DNA from: Cycas panzhihuaensis
Taxonomy: Eukaryota; Cycadophyta
Assembly: GCA_023213395.1 (NCBI GenBank)
Contig: CM041465.1
Location: forward strand, 209,071,741-209,135,740
Length of the DNA stretch: 64,000 bases
Reading direction: 5' to 3'
Position 1 is the stretch's first letter. Each line of letters opens with the position of its first letter. The notes beneath the pieces are model-generated. The model did no database searches. It was not told where the DNA came from and was given only the letters and a program-made list of their open reading frames with translations. This document shows positions 33,797 to 43,570 of this stretch, piece by piece. Both the position numbers and the translations under genes were made by a program.

Positions 33797-33960
33797 ATTG
33801 AAGATGGAAATCAAGCTAAGGACATCATCTTACAAAGGCATTAGTACAGAATTGGAGACGAAAATCAAGATGAAGACATCATTCTACAGCAAAGACATCA
33901 CTACAAGATTGAAGACAAGGATCAAGTTGAAGACATCCTCTTCAAGACATTTCCAAGGAC
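33797..33960 (+). repeat. 54-57 bp tandem repeat after element B gag
   Basis: Three consecutive units starting after ATTG at 33800, 33854 and 33911. Each carries AATCAAG...GAAGACATC...TACA-type words. The repeat lies just 3' of the gag stop codon and before the polypurine tract. The open frame at 33798-33998 is this repeat translated. Confidence 0.8.
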
Positions 33961-34005
33961 AAGGCGTTCTAAATACAAATGACCTAAATGTGCATTAAGG
34001 AGGAG

Positions 34006-34237
34006 TGTTGGAATATTAATGCACATTAGTTTTGTCCCACATGCAAGTGGGTCCCACTCTCACCATCATGACATTTATTATAAATACACAACATAGTGCA
34101 TCATATGCATATCGGTTGTAATGATGTTTTGTTAATATAATAGAGGTACCTTAAGGGTACCATTCGATCCTATGGAGGTGCTTTTGTTTTGTTTGGTTCT
34201 GTTTGCGAATATCTTATTGCAGGTTTATTTTTCAACA
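34006..34237 (+). repeat. 3' LTR of element B
   Basis: TGTTGGAATATT to TTTCAACA, 232 bp. Contains a short duplication of TTTTGTTTGGTTCTG-type sequence not present in the 5' LTR. Followed by CTCTT. Confidence 0.95.
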
Positions 34238-34244
34238 CTCTTCC

Positions 34245-34607
34245 ATGCCACCTAGGGTCGAAATAGAATCACATTGTGAACATGGAGAATGTTAGGATAA
34301 AGATAGACTCCATACTAGAATATATAGACCCAGATTTGTATTGACGCCAAGGAAGCAAGTGAAGAGACAACCATCTACAAACTCGATGGAGAAGAGAAAG
34401 TCGAGAAACAAAGGTGAATCAAGCAAACAAAATAAGGGCGTGGAAGCAAACGAGAGCACTGTCAAAGAGCAGGCGATGTAGAGTAAAGATGACTAAAGGT
34501 GTGCAATGGAAGAGGAACCTATAGACAAGAAAGCAGTACATAGGGATTGCAAATGCCAGAAGGTATGGGATAAAAGAGGAACGTACTTCTGTGGTACAAG
34601 TATATGA
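34245..34607 (+). pseudogene. 121-codon ORF of array L, left unit
   Basis: Begins MPPRVEIESH at 34245, two bases after the target duplication of element B, and ends at a TGA (34605-34607) also present in the right unit. Stops at codons 17 (TAG), 79 (TAG) and 84 (TAA) correspond to TGG, CAA and CAA in the right unit (40948-41310), where the stops at codons 23, 76 and 108 correspond to CAT, CAG and TGG here. No indel separates the two copies over 121 codons. The product would be basic (LTPRKQVKR, SMEKRKSRNKGESSK) with Cys near the C-terminus (CKCQK, YFCGT). No family recognised; a Gag N-part is possible. Confidence 0.6.
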
Positions 34608-34821
34608 GGAAACTGTGGAGAAGTTTTTTTAATCTTAGATTTTTTTAGGCTTTTTTTTGTCCATAATAGGATTCTGATGGTAGCAACAAGTATGGTGATA
34701 ACTTCCAATAGCAATGATTGCATAAGATTCTAGCAATGAGAAGTATATTCCACAATGCTATAACCCCAAGGTTGAGTTTTCAATCAGCGTTGATGAATCA
34801 AGCATACGAGGGACATCCTAG

Positions 34822-35249
34822 TATTAGTCATAGTTAACTTAGGTTAACTATATACTTAATGCTTCATTAGGAGATAATTATCACAAGTAAGTGTGATGGA
34901 GGGATGTGTCCTTATACGAATAGGTACGATGAAGAGCCGTGTCTATACAGGAAGGGTTACAACACCATTTCAAGGTATACTTATATGTACCCCCTTGGTA
35001 GTTCAATCAATCAACTCGGATCAATGTAATCTCATCATATCTACTTGTATTCCATCTCACCATTGAACACTGTGTTGTTTTAATATTTTAATATAATAAA
35101 CATTATGTTGGTGGGTTTTCTCTCCTGAGAGTTACCAACGATAAATCTGGTGTTCAAGTCTCCTTGCGCATGTTCCTGGCATGTAATAGTCCCTACCTCT
35201 GGTTGGATTAACAACTGACCTGCAACCTACATATACACAAACCTTATCA
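34822..35249 (+). repeat. 5' LTR of copia C
   Basis: Starts TATTAGTCATAG (TGTTAG in the 3' copy), ends CTTATCA. TATA-like ACTTATATGTACC near 34978-34990. Confidence 0.92.
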
Positions 35250-35261
35250 TCGTATCAGAGC
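35250..35261 (+). promoter_or_regulatory. Primer-binding site of copia C
   Basis: TCGTATCAGAGC, one mismatch to the tRNA-Met site, next to the LTR. Confidence 0.9.
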
Positions 35262-36694
35262 ATAAAGAAACAACGAATAACGTTAGTGCTCAAATCTAAA
35301 ATTGGAAATGAGTGAGTTTGTCACTAATCAATCAAATTTGAAGATTGGAGATCCATAGATCGTGTTGACATTGAGAAAAGAAGCCATCTGGAGTTGCCAA
35401 AATGCATTGGGCACATTATATGCTTGTGGCACCAACAATAGTAGCTAGACCATGACGTTGGGCATCAATTGAAGCTGTACAACAATGTTGAGCTCAGATT
35501 GGGCATCATAAAGCATTGCTGGGCAAATTTTGAAGACATTGGGCATCATTCAATTGTGTTGGGCTTCAAATTGAAGTTGTATGACAGAAAATAGGTAGTA
35601 TTCAATAACATATATTGCTTGATGCATGAACTGTGCAAGTTTGAGGAAGAACCTACTCATTAGAGTTCATTCTGAGGTGATAATCACTGATAAAAGCCTG
35701 TAAGCAACCTATGTACAATTGGAATCTGATTTCATTAGATTTGAAGCAATCTAGAAGGATTTGGAAGTCGAACACAAACTTATGACTTCACACAATTGTC
35801 GTGCCCCTTCCAAAGTATTGCAACAATAAAAAAAAAGGTAGAGATGTATTAATATATTAATAAAATGCTTAATTCGTATGATCCTAAATGCAGAAGATCG
35901 ATTAAAAATCCAGTCGTAGCCATTTATGAAGAAGTTGTCAAGATAAGACATTGAAGATTAATTGCATAGCAGTCGTCGTCGTTTGAAGATTAATCATAGA
36001 TATTAATTGTTGCAAAGAGGACTATGTCGCCGAGGACTACGCAGATATTTGGTCTTTCAAAATTCATCACCGTTTTTAATCGTTGCAGAGAAGACATTGC
36101 CGTTTGTAGACCTGCACCGCCATGCCGCCATTTGAAGAAGACCACGTCTTAATGCAAACGCAGAGAAAATATTGACAAAATCACTTATATATAATTCAAT
36201 CTCTGCATATATATCATATTTGATATATAACTTTATCCGTCAATCATTTTTTTAAATACACGTGGCTTAATATTGATCGCACGACATTTTGAAGGTGACG
36301 TAATAAAGAGAATATTCTAACTTTAATATTTGGCTTAAAACCTTTGTTTAAAGTATTTCAAAGTGATTTATTCGGCTTTTAAAGCATTTTATTACATCTA
36401 TTCTGTATTATCCCATCCAGAATCAGCCCAACAACATGCGACGTCAAGCATTTAGATCTAATTGCTTTTGTCAAGAAGTTTATAGTGATTAAAAAAGCCA
36501 TTTTTACATTATATCTTTGATTGATATTAAAGGGCATATTCTTTGTGGAAAAACGTGTGAGACATACATCTAATTCTCAGTGAAATGTTATACAGAGCAG
36601 TGATTCAGGCTTCATAAAGTGTTAATCACTAAGAATCAAGACTTATAATCGTGTTTGGCAATCAAGTGGAAGCGAATTTAGAGTATCTACAGAC
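35262..36694 (+). other. Leader of copia C
   Basis: About 1.43 kb without coding signal. A stretch at 35370-35580 repeats TTGGGCATCA-type words several times (for example near 35458, 35497, 35533, 35565). The leader of copia D has similar words on its strand, so this is a shared lineage trait. Confidence 0.5.
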
Positions 36695-37446
36695 ATGGAT
36701 GCCAAAACAACCTTATTGCCATAAGTGATCTTTGATGGCACCAATTTCAAGGAGTGGAAATCCAACATAGAGCTTGTATTGATGGTCTAGGAGCTTGGGA
36801 CCTAACCTGTAAGGCTCCACTCAAGAAAAAAGAAGGGGAACCTGATGTCGAACTAGATAAACTCATAAGAAGAAAACAACTTCATTCCACTAGTCTATTG
36901 AATCTCTCGCTTGCCCCAGATCAGAGGGCACTAGCCCACAAGTTGAATATGCCACACGACATTTGGAAGACCCTATGTGACATGTCTGAAATGAAGAAGA
37001 TAAACTGTTTGGTCATCTTATTGGGTGAACTGTTCAACTCTTGCATTGAGGATGAGAGCAACATTAGCACCTATTTGAATAAGTTGATTGATATCAGGAA
37101 TAAGTTGGAGGGAATAAAAGAGAACCTAATTAGTGATAAAATCCTATTCACAATCGTCATGAACAAATCATATTCACAATTATGTATAATGTTGACCAGA
37201 TGTTGCAATTTACCTCATTTCAGAAGCTAAAGAAGTTCCTTCTTGTTGAGGAAGCTGAGTTTAAACATCACGGGTTTGTGGGTTCTACCAATATTAATCA
37301 TGCCCTATCCTCAAAATTCTAGAAAAATGAGGATGAAGATAGGAATAAACATTCACATGAAGAGGGTACCAATAAAGGGAAGAAGAAGAAATATAATGGT
37401 TTATGTACCTATTGTAAAAAGACGGGCCATAAGGAAAAGGACTGCT
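36695..37446 (+). pseudogene. Copia C Gag
   Basis: ATG at 36695 (MDAKTTLLP, then a stop), continued by VIFDGTNFKEWKSNIELVL, the copia Gag start. The long frame 36754-37230 carries LAPDQRALAHKLNMPHDIWK, ESNISTYLNKLIDIRNKLEG and ends with a frameshift; a knuckle with all CCHC ligands, CTYCKKTGHKEKDC, lies near 37404-37445, followed by a stop. Strongly similar in plan to Gag of copia D at 46800-47574, on the other strand. Confidence 0.85.
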
Positions 37447-37459
37447 AGGTGAAGAAAAA

Positions 37460-38401
37460 GAACTTAAGGCAAACCAATGGGAAGGAAAAGATTATAGCTT
37501 ATTGTGTGTGAGTATTAACTTGAAAGTCGGCGGATCAAAAGCACAACATATCTCTCCTTGTAAGCAAAGTATTGATGTGTTAAACCAAAATCATGGCCAA
37601 ACAAAAATCATACTTGATAATGCTAGTGTGGTACCAGTAAAAAATGTTGAAACAATCATAGTGAAAGGTAGTTGTCTCGAGAAGGTGTGGTATACACCTA
37701 GAATGAATCACAATCTTCTTTCTACTCAGGATACCTATGTATACTCTCCCAAAGATAAGTTAGAAGTAAAACAATTTAAAGCGACAATTGGAAAGCTATG
37801 TGAAAATCAAATAGAATTGTTAACGAGTAATAGTGGAAAAGCCTACGGCAATCACATTTCTAAGTTTTGTTCTAATCATGGTATTGAGTTAATTCCACAT
37901 GATGGAGTTGCCACCTAGAAAGTTAATACCGTGATCGACATGGCATTGTGTAGGGTGCAAACACAACATATGCTATCCAATTTCAGGATAGAAGCTGTGA
38001 GAATTGTTGTTCACTTTGTGAATCGAATTCCAACCTCTACAGTTCAAAGTGTGATGCTACATGAAAGATGGACTAATCGAAATCCTTCCATTGAAAAAAT
38101 AAAAATCTTCAAGTGCATTACAAATGCACTAATATCTGACAGATAGTTGAAGAAATTTAACCATTGTCTCAAAAGCGCTTTTGTGGGATACTATGGAAAT
38201 AATCATACATATAGACTGTGGGATTCGGTGATGCAAAAGTTTCTTCATTGTCAGGATATAAGGATTAGCAAAGCATTGACATACCAATTTGATAAGCCTT
38301 TGTTATCATTTGTTTGTTATCCCCCCTTTTCGACATCTTCTAATCCTACAAAAGTCAAGATCCAAGAGGAAGATGAAGTAAAAGGTAATAAAAAGCACTA
38401 A
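37460..38401 (+). pseudogene. Copia C protease/integrase remnant
   Basis: The frame 37502-37918 starts in the protease-adjacent region (VVPVKNVETIIVKG, VWYTPRMNHNLLS) and jumps to the integrase core (SNSGKAYGNHISKFCSNHGIE), so the GAG-pre-integrase and zinc-binding parts are deleted; the catalytic-Asp motif DNG is replaced by SNSG. Frames 37931-38146 and 38147-38401 cover the integrase C-part (VHFVNRIPTSTVQSV, HERWTNRNPSIEKIKIF, KSAFVGYYGNNHTYRLWD). Confidence 0.8.
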
Positions 38402-38416
38402 TTACTCATTGAGGAG

Positions 38417-39031
38417 ATGGCAACCTCCTCTAAGTCATTGTTGGTCGTAACTGAGGATGTAATAGAAAGGCTAATTGAAACTCAAACTACTAGTCGACTT
38501 CAAATGATGAAAGTCATCCATTCCCACGTTCCTGATTCATTATGGCAAATGAATCCTTCCTGGAGAGCAGCTATGGAGGACGATAAAGATTCTTTACATA
38601 AAAATATTCATTCTATTCGAATTGGCCCTAAGACGACAATCGCACCCGTTGATCAAAAGCCAATAAATAGGTCAAATATAACAGCTACAATTGGTGGAGA
38701 GTTATATCAAAATAATATTTAGTCTACATTTCTTAACCTAGACTTGAGGAGATTATATCAAGAGCAAACATGTGGGGTCATTAAGGAAGGACAAGATAAA
38801 CTATTGTTCCAATTGAATTGCGCTAAAGGCATATACCCTATGTTTGATTTGTACTTGTCTTTAGTTGATAAAATATTACGGCCTGTGGAAGAAACTCTTA
38901 GTTTGGGGGAAGAGTACCTACAAGATCAAGTATCGACATTGGAAGCAAGATACCAGTTGATTATTCAAGTGTTTGATGAAAACAAGCTTCAAGTGGAATC
39001 TTCTTCGACCACTAATCGGGTTGTAAACTGA
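38417..39031 (+). pseudogene. Copia C 3' ORFs replacing RT and RNase H
   Basis: A 101-codon frame (38417-38722) holds the linker and the very start of RT (LWQMNPSWRAAMEDDKDSL), then loses homology. A second frame (38744-39031, 95 codons, MRRLYQEQTCGVIKEGQDK) has no RT or RNase H motif; it is Leu/Glu-rich with a helix-prone C-part (GEEYLQDQVSTLEARYQLII). I cannot name it. It may be unrelated sequence brought in at the deletion or a scrambled part of pol. Confidence 0.5.
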
Positions 39032-39170
39032 TTCATAGAGTTGTTGGATAAATGTCACCAATGAACACTTAGCAAGATCATCCTTGAGTGGGGGTCAGTC
39101 TACAAGGACAAATCTCCTGACTAATGGAGTAGTTAATTTTGCTTTATTCCCTATTCATATTAAGGAGGAA

Positions 39171-39600
39171 TGTTAGCGATAGTTAACTTAGGTTAACTAT
39201 ATACTTAATGCTTCATTAGGGGATAATTATCATTAGCAGGTGCGACAAAGGGATGTATCCTTATACAAATAGGTACGATGAAGAATTGTGTCCATATGCA
39301 AAGGGTTACGACACCATTTCAGAATATATTTATATGTACCCCCTTGGTAGTTCAATCAATCAACTTGAATCAATGTAATCTCATCATATCTACTCATATT
39401 CTATCTCACCATTGAATATTGTGTTGTTGTTTTAATATTTTAATATAATAAACATTGTGTTGGTGAGTTTTGTCTCTCGAGAGTTTCCCACGATAAATCT
39501 GGTGTTTGAGTCTCCTTGTGCATGTTCCTGGCATGTAACAATCCCTGCCTTTGGTTGACTTAACAACTAACCTGCAACCTGCATATCCGAAACCTTAACA
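39171..39600 (+). repeat. 3' LTR of copia C
   Basis: TGTTAGCGATAG to CCTTAACA, 430 bp, preceded by the polypurine tract and followed by CCTAG. Confidence 0.93.
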
Positions 39601-40316
39601 CCTAGCGACCAATGGGCTCATTGGTTGGTTACCTATGAGCTCTAGTGGATGGTCGTATCTTATATGGACTTCAAGTTGACTGGATGATGAACTATGCATC
39701 AGAGGGATGTCCTAGTGATTGGCAAACATAGCAATTAGTTATCCATGCATTTCGGTTGATGTTTGTGACCTCAAATAGACTTCATCCTCATTGTGGAAAG
39801 TGTAGAAGTGTATTAAATGTGACCATGGTTTATTCAGTCTTTTATATAATGATGAGATGTCAGTTATGCTATGGTTGTTCTATTGTGTAATAGATGGTAT
39901 GTATGAGGGACCTAATGAAATAGTTGAGTAAAAAAAAAAAGTGTAAAGAGGCGACTCTACAAAAGATAGTAGGAGAAGCAAAAAGAGGCGACTCTACAAA
40001 CGATAATGTAACAAAGTAGGTAGAAGAAAAGAAGTAGAAAGAAGTAACTCTGTAAAACATTAAAAAAAAAAAAGGGTACGTCAAGAGGAGATAGACGACC
40101 TAGGGGGAGAAGTACACTGTCAAAAGTTATCTTAGCAGATCATAGTCAAGCTTTAACATCATTATGATAAGGCTTGTTGAAAAAATAAAGACACCTATGT
40201 ATCAAAATATTGTTGATTTCAAAATTTTACGGGGGGATAAAGGATTTGAAATTTTTTTGAAAATTTTAACATTTTGTATGAATGAGGGCACTTATGGGAA
40301 TAGTGACAGGGGAGAT

Positions 40317-40855
40317 GTGTGCTAAGAAATCATGTTGGTTGAAACCTCAATTGAAGGCCATGGGGAGACAGAACTAAAGGGGAAGTCAGTTGTGATCAAT
40401 TGGTTGCAATGACAAGTGGAATGATCATGATTTAGGATGTAGTTACATCGGCCTCAGTAATAACGGTTCGAGCAACCACAATAGAAGCAACAAACAGTTG
40501 GATGCAGTTGCAACCAACCATAAACCCACAACTATTCCTATACTCAACAATTACAGAACAACTTACGAAAATATAAATAATATAAAGGGTAGTCGTAAAA
40601 TATATATGTATGCGTGAATTAATGGTTGGAATCAGAGTACTGAGCATTGTGCACCTATACATATTGTAAATAAATTCTTGTTATATTACATCAGTTGCAA
40701 ATTTGTGTATTATTCTGGGTTTGTGTCTGGTTATGAGAGGACTAGACGCAATCCATCATTAATACAATGATCATGATTTGCATTCAGTTCAGTTGATCTG
40801 TGTTGTTGTTCTATTCTAATTACAAGATCGTTACACAGTAGATGTAGGCCCAACA
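40317..40855 (+). repeat. LTR 2 (middle) of array L
   Basis: TGTGTGCTAAGAAATC to GCCCAACA, 539 bp. Shared by both units of the tandem structure. Confidence 0.85.
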
Positions 40856-40947
40856 AGTATATATTGGTTATGTTGCTTTCTGAACTAGGGTAAAGGATGG
40901 TGAAAGTCGTAGTGGACAAAGAAGAGTAAGTCATGAGGTCCTCTTCC

Positions 40948-41310
40948 ATGCCACACAGGGTCGAAGTAGAATCACGTCATGAACATGGAGAATGTTGGGA
41001 TAAAGACAGACTCTAGATTGGAATACACATGCCTAAATTTGTATTGACACCAAGGAAGCAGGTGAAGAGGAGAGCATCTACAAACTCAATGGAGAAGATA
41101 AAGTTGAGAAATGAAGTTGAATCAAGCAAACAAAAGACGAGCGTGAATGCAAATGAGAGGACTGTCAAAGTGTAGGTGGTGCAAAGTAAAGATGACCAAA
41201 GGTGTGCAGTGGAAGAGGAACCTATAGACATTAAAGTAGTACATAGTGATTATAGATATCAGAAGGTATAGAATAAAAAGGGAATGTACTTCTATGGTAC
41301 AGGCTTATGA
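40948..41310 (+). pseudogene. 121-codon ORF of array L, right unit
   Basis: Begins MPHRVEVESR and ends at the same TGA position as the left copy, with identical length. Stops at codons 23, 76 and 108 (all TAG) are sense codons in the left unit. The two copies together support a formerly open frame rich in Lys, Arg, Ser and Glu. TAG from CAG or TGG is the C-to-T or G-to-A pattern expected from deamination of methylated cytosine. The ATG lies 3 bases after the uninterrupted CTCTT target of element B. Confidence 0.6.
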
Positions 41311-41910
41311 GACAACTGTGGGCAATTTTTTTTTTATCTCAGATTTTCTAAGGTTTTTTCTTGTCCACAACAGGATTCTGATGGTAGCCACAAGTATAGT
41401 GATAACTTCCAGTAGCAATGATTGCATAAGCTTATAGCAATAAGAAGTTCATTCTACAACACTATAACCCCAAGATTGTGTTTTCAATCAGCGTTGATAA
41501 ATTAGGTAGATAAGAGACATCCTAGCAACCAACGGGCTCAGTGGTTGGTTACCTATGAGTTCCAATGGATGGTTGTCTCTTATGGACTCTAGGTTGACAA
41601 GATGATGAACTATGTATCTGAAGGATGTTCTAGCGACTAGCAAACATAGCTATTGGTTATCCATGCATTCTGACTAATGTTCGTTACTTCAGATAGACTT
41701 CATCCTCATTGTGGAAAGTGTAGAAGTGTATTCAATGTGACCATGGTTTATTCAATCTTTTATATGATGATGATGCTATCAATTATGCTATAGTTGTTCT
41801 GTTGTGTAACAGATGGTATGTATGAGGGACCTAATGAAGTAGTTTAGTAAAAAAAAAAAAGAGGTGACTTCGCAAAAGATAGTAGGAGAAGAAGAATGAG
41901 GTGACTCTGC

Positions 41911-41956
<46 letters not shown>
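41911..41956. repeat. Poly-A plus AT microsatellite
   Basis: A run of about 17 A followed by about 15 AT dinucleotides, in the right internal unit of array L. The left unit has shorter A runs at the matching place (near 39931 and 40060). Confidence 0.95.
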
Positions 41957-41958
<2 letters not shown>

Positions 41959-42196
41959 TACATTAAGAGGAGTTAGATGACCTAAGGGGAGAAGTACACT
42001 ATCAAAAGTTGTTTCAGTAAATAATAGTCAAGCTCTAACATCATTATGATATGGCTTGTTGAAAAAATAGGGTCACCTATGTATCAAAATATTATTGATT
42101 TCAAAATTTTAGGGGGGATGAAGGATTTTTTTTTAAAATGAAAATTTTGAAATTTTGTACAAGTGAGGGCACTCATGGGAATAGTGACAGGGAAGA

Positions 42197-42737
42197 TGTG
42201 TGCTAAGAAATCATGTCGATTACAACTTGAATTGATGGCCATGGGAAGACAGAACTAAAGGGGAAGTCGGTTGCGACCAATTGGTTGCAATGTTGAGCGA
42301 AATGATCGTGATTTGGGACGCAGTTACGTCGACCTTAACAATAACAGTTCGAGCAATAGCAACAAAAGCAGCAAACGATTGGAAGCAGTTGCAACCAACC
42401 ATAAACACGCAACTATTCTAGTATGCGGTGGTTACTAAACGACTTATAGAAATATAAATAATGTAAAGGGTAGTCATAAAATATATGCGTGTGCATGAGT
42501 TATTGGTTGGAATCAAAATACCAAGCACTATATGCCTATACATATTGTAAATAAATTCCTACTGTATTGTGTCAGTTGCAACTTTATGTATTGTTCTGGG
42601 CTTGTGTCTGGTTGTGAGAGGACTAAACGTGACCGATGATTAATACAATGATCATGGTTTGCATTCACTTTGGTTGATCTTTGTGATGTTGTTCTATTCT
42701 TATTACAAGATTGTTACGTAGTAGACATAGGCCAACA
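42197..42737 (+). repeat. LTR 3 of array L
   Basis: TGTGTGCTAAGAAATC to GGCCAACA, 541 bp. Sequence to its right no longer matches the internal unit after about ACATACTTA, fixing the right edge of the array. Confidence 0.82.
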
Positions 42738-43227
42738 AGCACATACTTAGTTGGATTTATAGATTTATTAACCCCAAGAAAGTATATTGTTGTAACTTTT
42801 GATGTCCAAATGTCTTCAAGGACCGATTCTTGCATTGATTCTAGTTTTTTATGAAAGCTTGGCTAATCTAGGCCTGATACCGTGTTTGTGCTTTACCAGA
42901 TAGTATAGCAACAAATTCATTCCACTTTGTTTGCACATCAACTTGTTCTTAACATGTCCATTAACATTAACATATGAAGATGTATTGATGTCTACTTATC
43001 ATACGATCATATTCTAGCAACTAATTCTTTATGACATATTAAATCGCTTATGTTAGATTTTCCATCTCGGTCAAAACCTTCAAAGCATTCTGTTGTTTTA
43101 TTAGAGAGTTTTGTCTAGAGAAGTTATCACGAATTGAAAGATCTTTAATTTTTTCTTCCAATTCGCCTATCAACTCCTAATAAAAATTGGCTTCATCACA
43201 CTCCGGAAGAGACAATGGATTGCAATT
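42738..43227 (-). pseudogene. Possible coiled-coil coding remnant (part 1)
   Basis: Read on the minus strand together with 49224-49430 (copia D and one CAATT removed), this yields CDEANFYQELIGELEEKIKD and DNFSRQNSLIKQQNALKVL with few stops, a heptad-like, Lys/Glu/Leu-rich pattern. Further left, VDVQTKWNEFVAILSGKAQT appears near 42880-42940. No family recognised; could be part of a gypsy Gag or a degraded host gene, or chance. Confidence 0.3.
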
Positions 43228-43559
43228 TGTGAAGAAATATGAAACAGGCATGTATTTTGAACTACATAATCTTGATCATACATAACAAGCAAATAATAAA
43301 GAGCACAGATACATTGTACACAATATTTTATGTGGAAAATTTTTTGGGAAAAAATCCACCATAAAAGATCGTTAGATCACATTGATGATTTCTTGGATGA
43401 TTTACAATTAGACTCTGAGGTTATTTATAATCCTCCAAATGGTACGTCCAACCAAAATAGTTGTGACCCTCTAAAATATTTGCACATTTTTGACTTAATA
43501 TTAACTAAATCACATTTTAACATTAATCAAGTGGCTTAGCCTTAACTGCTATGCTAATA
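43228..43559 (-). repeat. 3' LTR of copia D
   Basis: TGTGAAGAAATATG to TGCTAATA (CTAACA in the partner). Shares the GTGGAAAATTTTTTGGG-type block with its partner and, loosely, with 7518-7550. Confidence 0.92.
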
Positions 43560-43570
43560 TCCTCCCTTAA

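Larger units (their letters stand above)
30843..34237 (+). mobile_element. Gag-only non-autonomous LTR element B
   Basis: 3.4 kb. LTRs at 30843-31066 (224 bp) and 34006-34237 (232 bp) differ at about ten bases plus a short indel. A tRNA-Met site (31067-31078) and a polypurine tract TTAAGGAGGAG (33995-34005) abut them. Target duplication CTCTT is at 30838-30842 and 34238-34242, and the uninterrupted site is present at 40941-40945 in array L. Between the LTRs is only a leader of about 1.76 kb and one intact Gag ORF; protease, integrase, RT and RNase H are absent. It must be mobilised by another element. Confidence 0.95.
34822..39600 (+). mobile_element. Copia element C with internal deletions
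   Basis: 4.8 kb. LTRs 34822-35249 and 39171-39600, target duplication CCTAG at 34817-34821 and 39601-39605, primer site 35250-35261, polypurine tract ATTAAGGAGGAA (39159-39170). The empty target is at 41521-41525 in array L. Gag and protease/integrase parts are present, but the GAG-pre-integrase domain, integrase N-part, RT core and RNase H are missing, so it is a deletion derivative. It is related to copia D (similar Gag). Confidence 0.93.
30212..42737 (+). mobile_element. Three-LTR array L: LTR-internal-LTR-internal-LTR
   Basis: Three LTR copies (30212-30753, 40317-40855, 42197-42737; 542, 539 and 541 bp) alternate with two internal units. The right internal unit is 1341 bp; the left is about the same length after removing elements B and C. 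A polypurine-like GACAGGGGAGA precedes LTR 2 and its variant precedes LTR 3, and TTGGTTATGTTGC, a degenerate primer site, follows LTR 2. No pol is present, so this is a short non-autonomous element in tandem. Outer flanks CCTAG and AGCAC do not match, so no target duplication is seen. Confidence 0.82.

Noticed and set aside
30207-42742. A target duplication for array L
   Set aside because: Flanking CCTAG and AGCAC do not match, and shifting the borders a few bases did not give a match.
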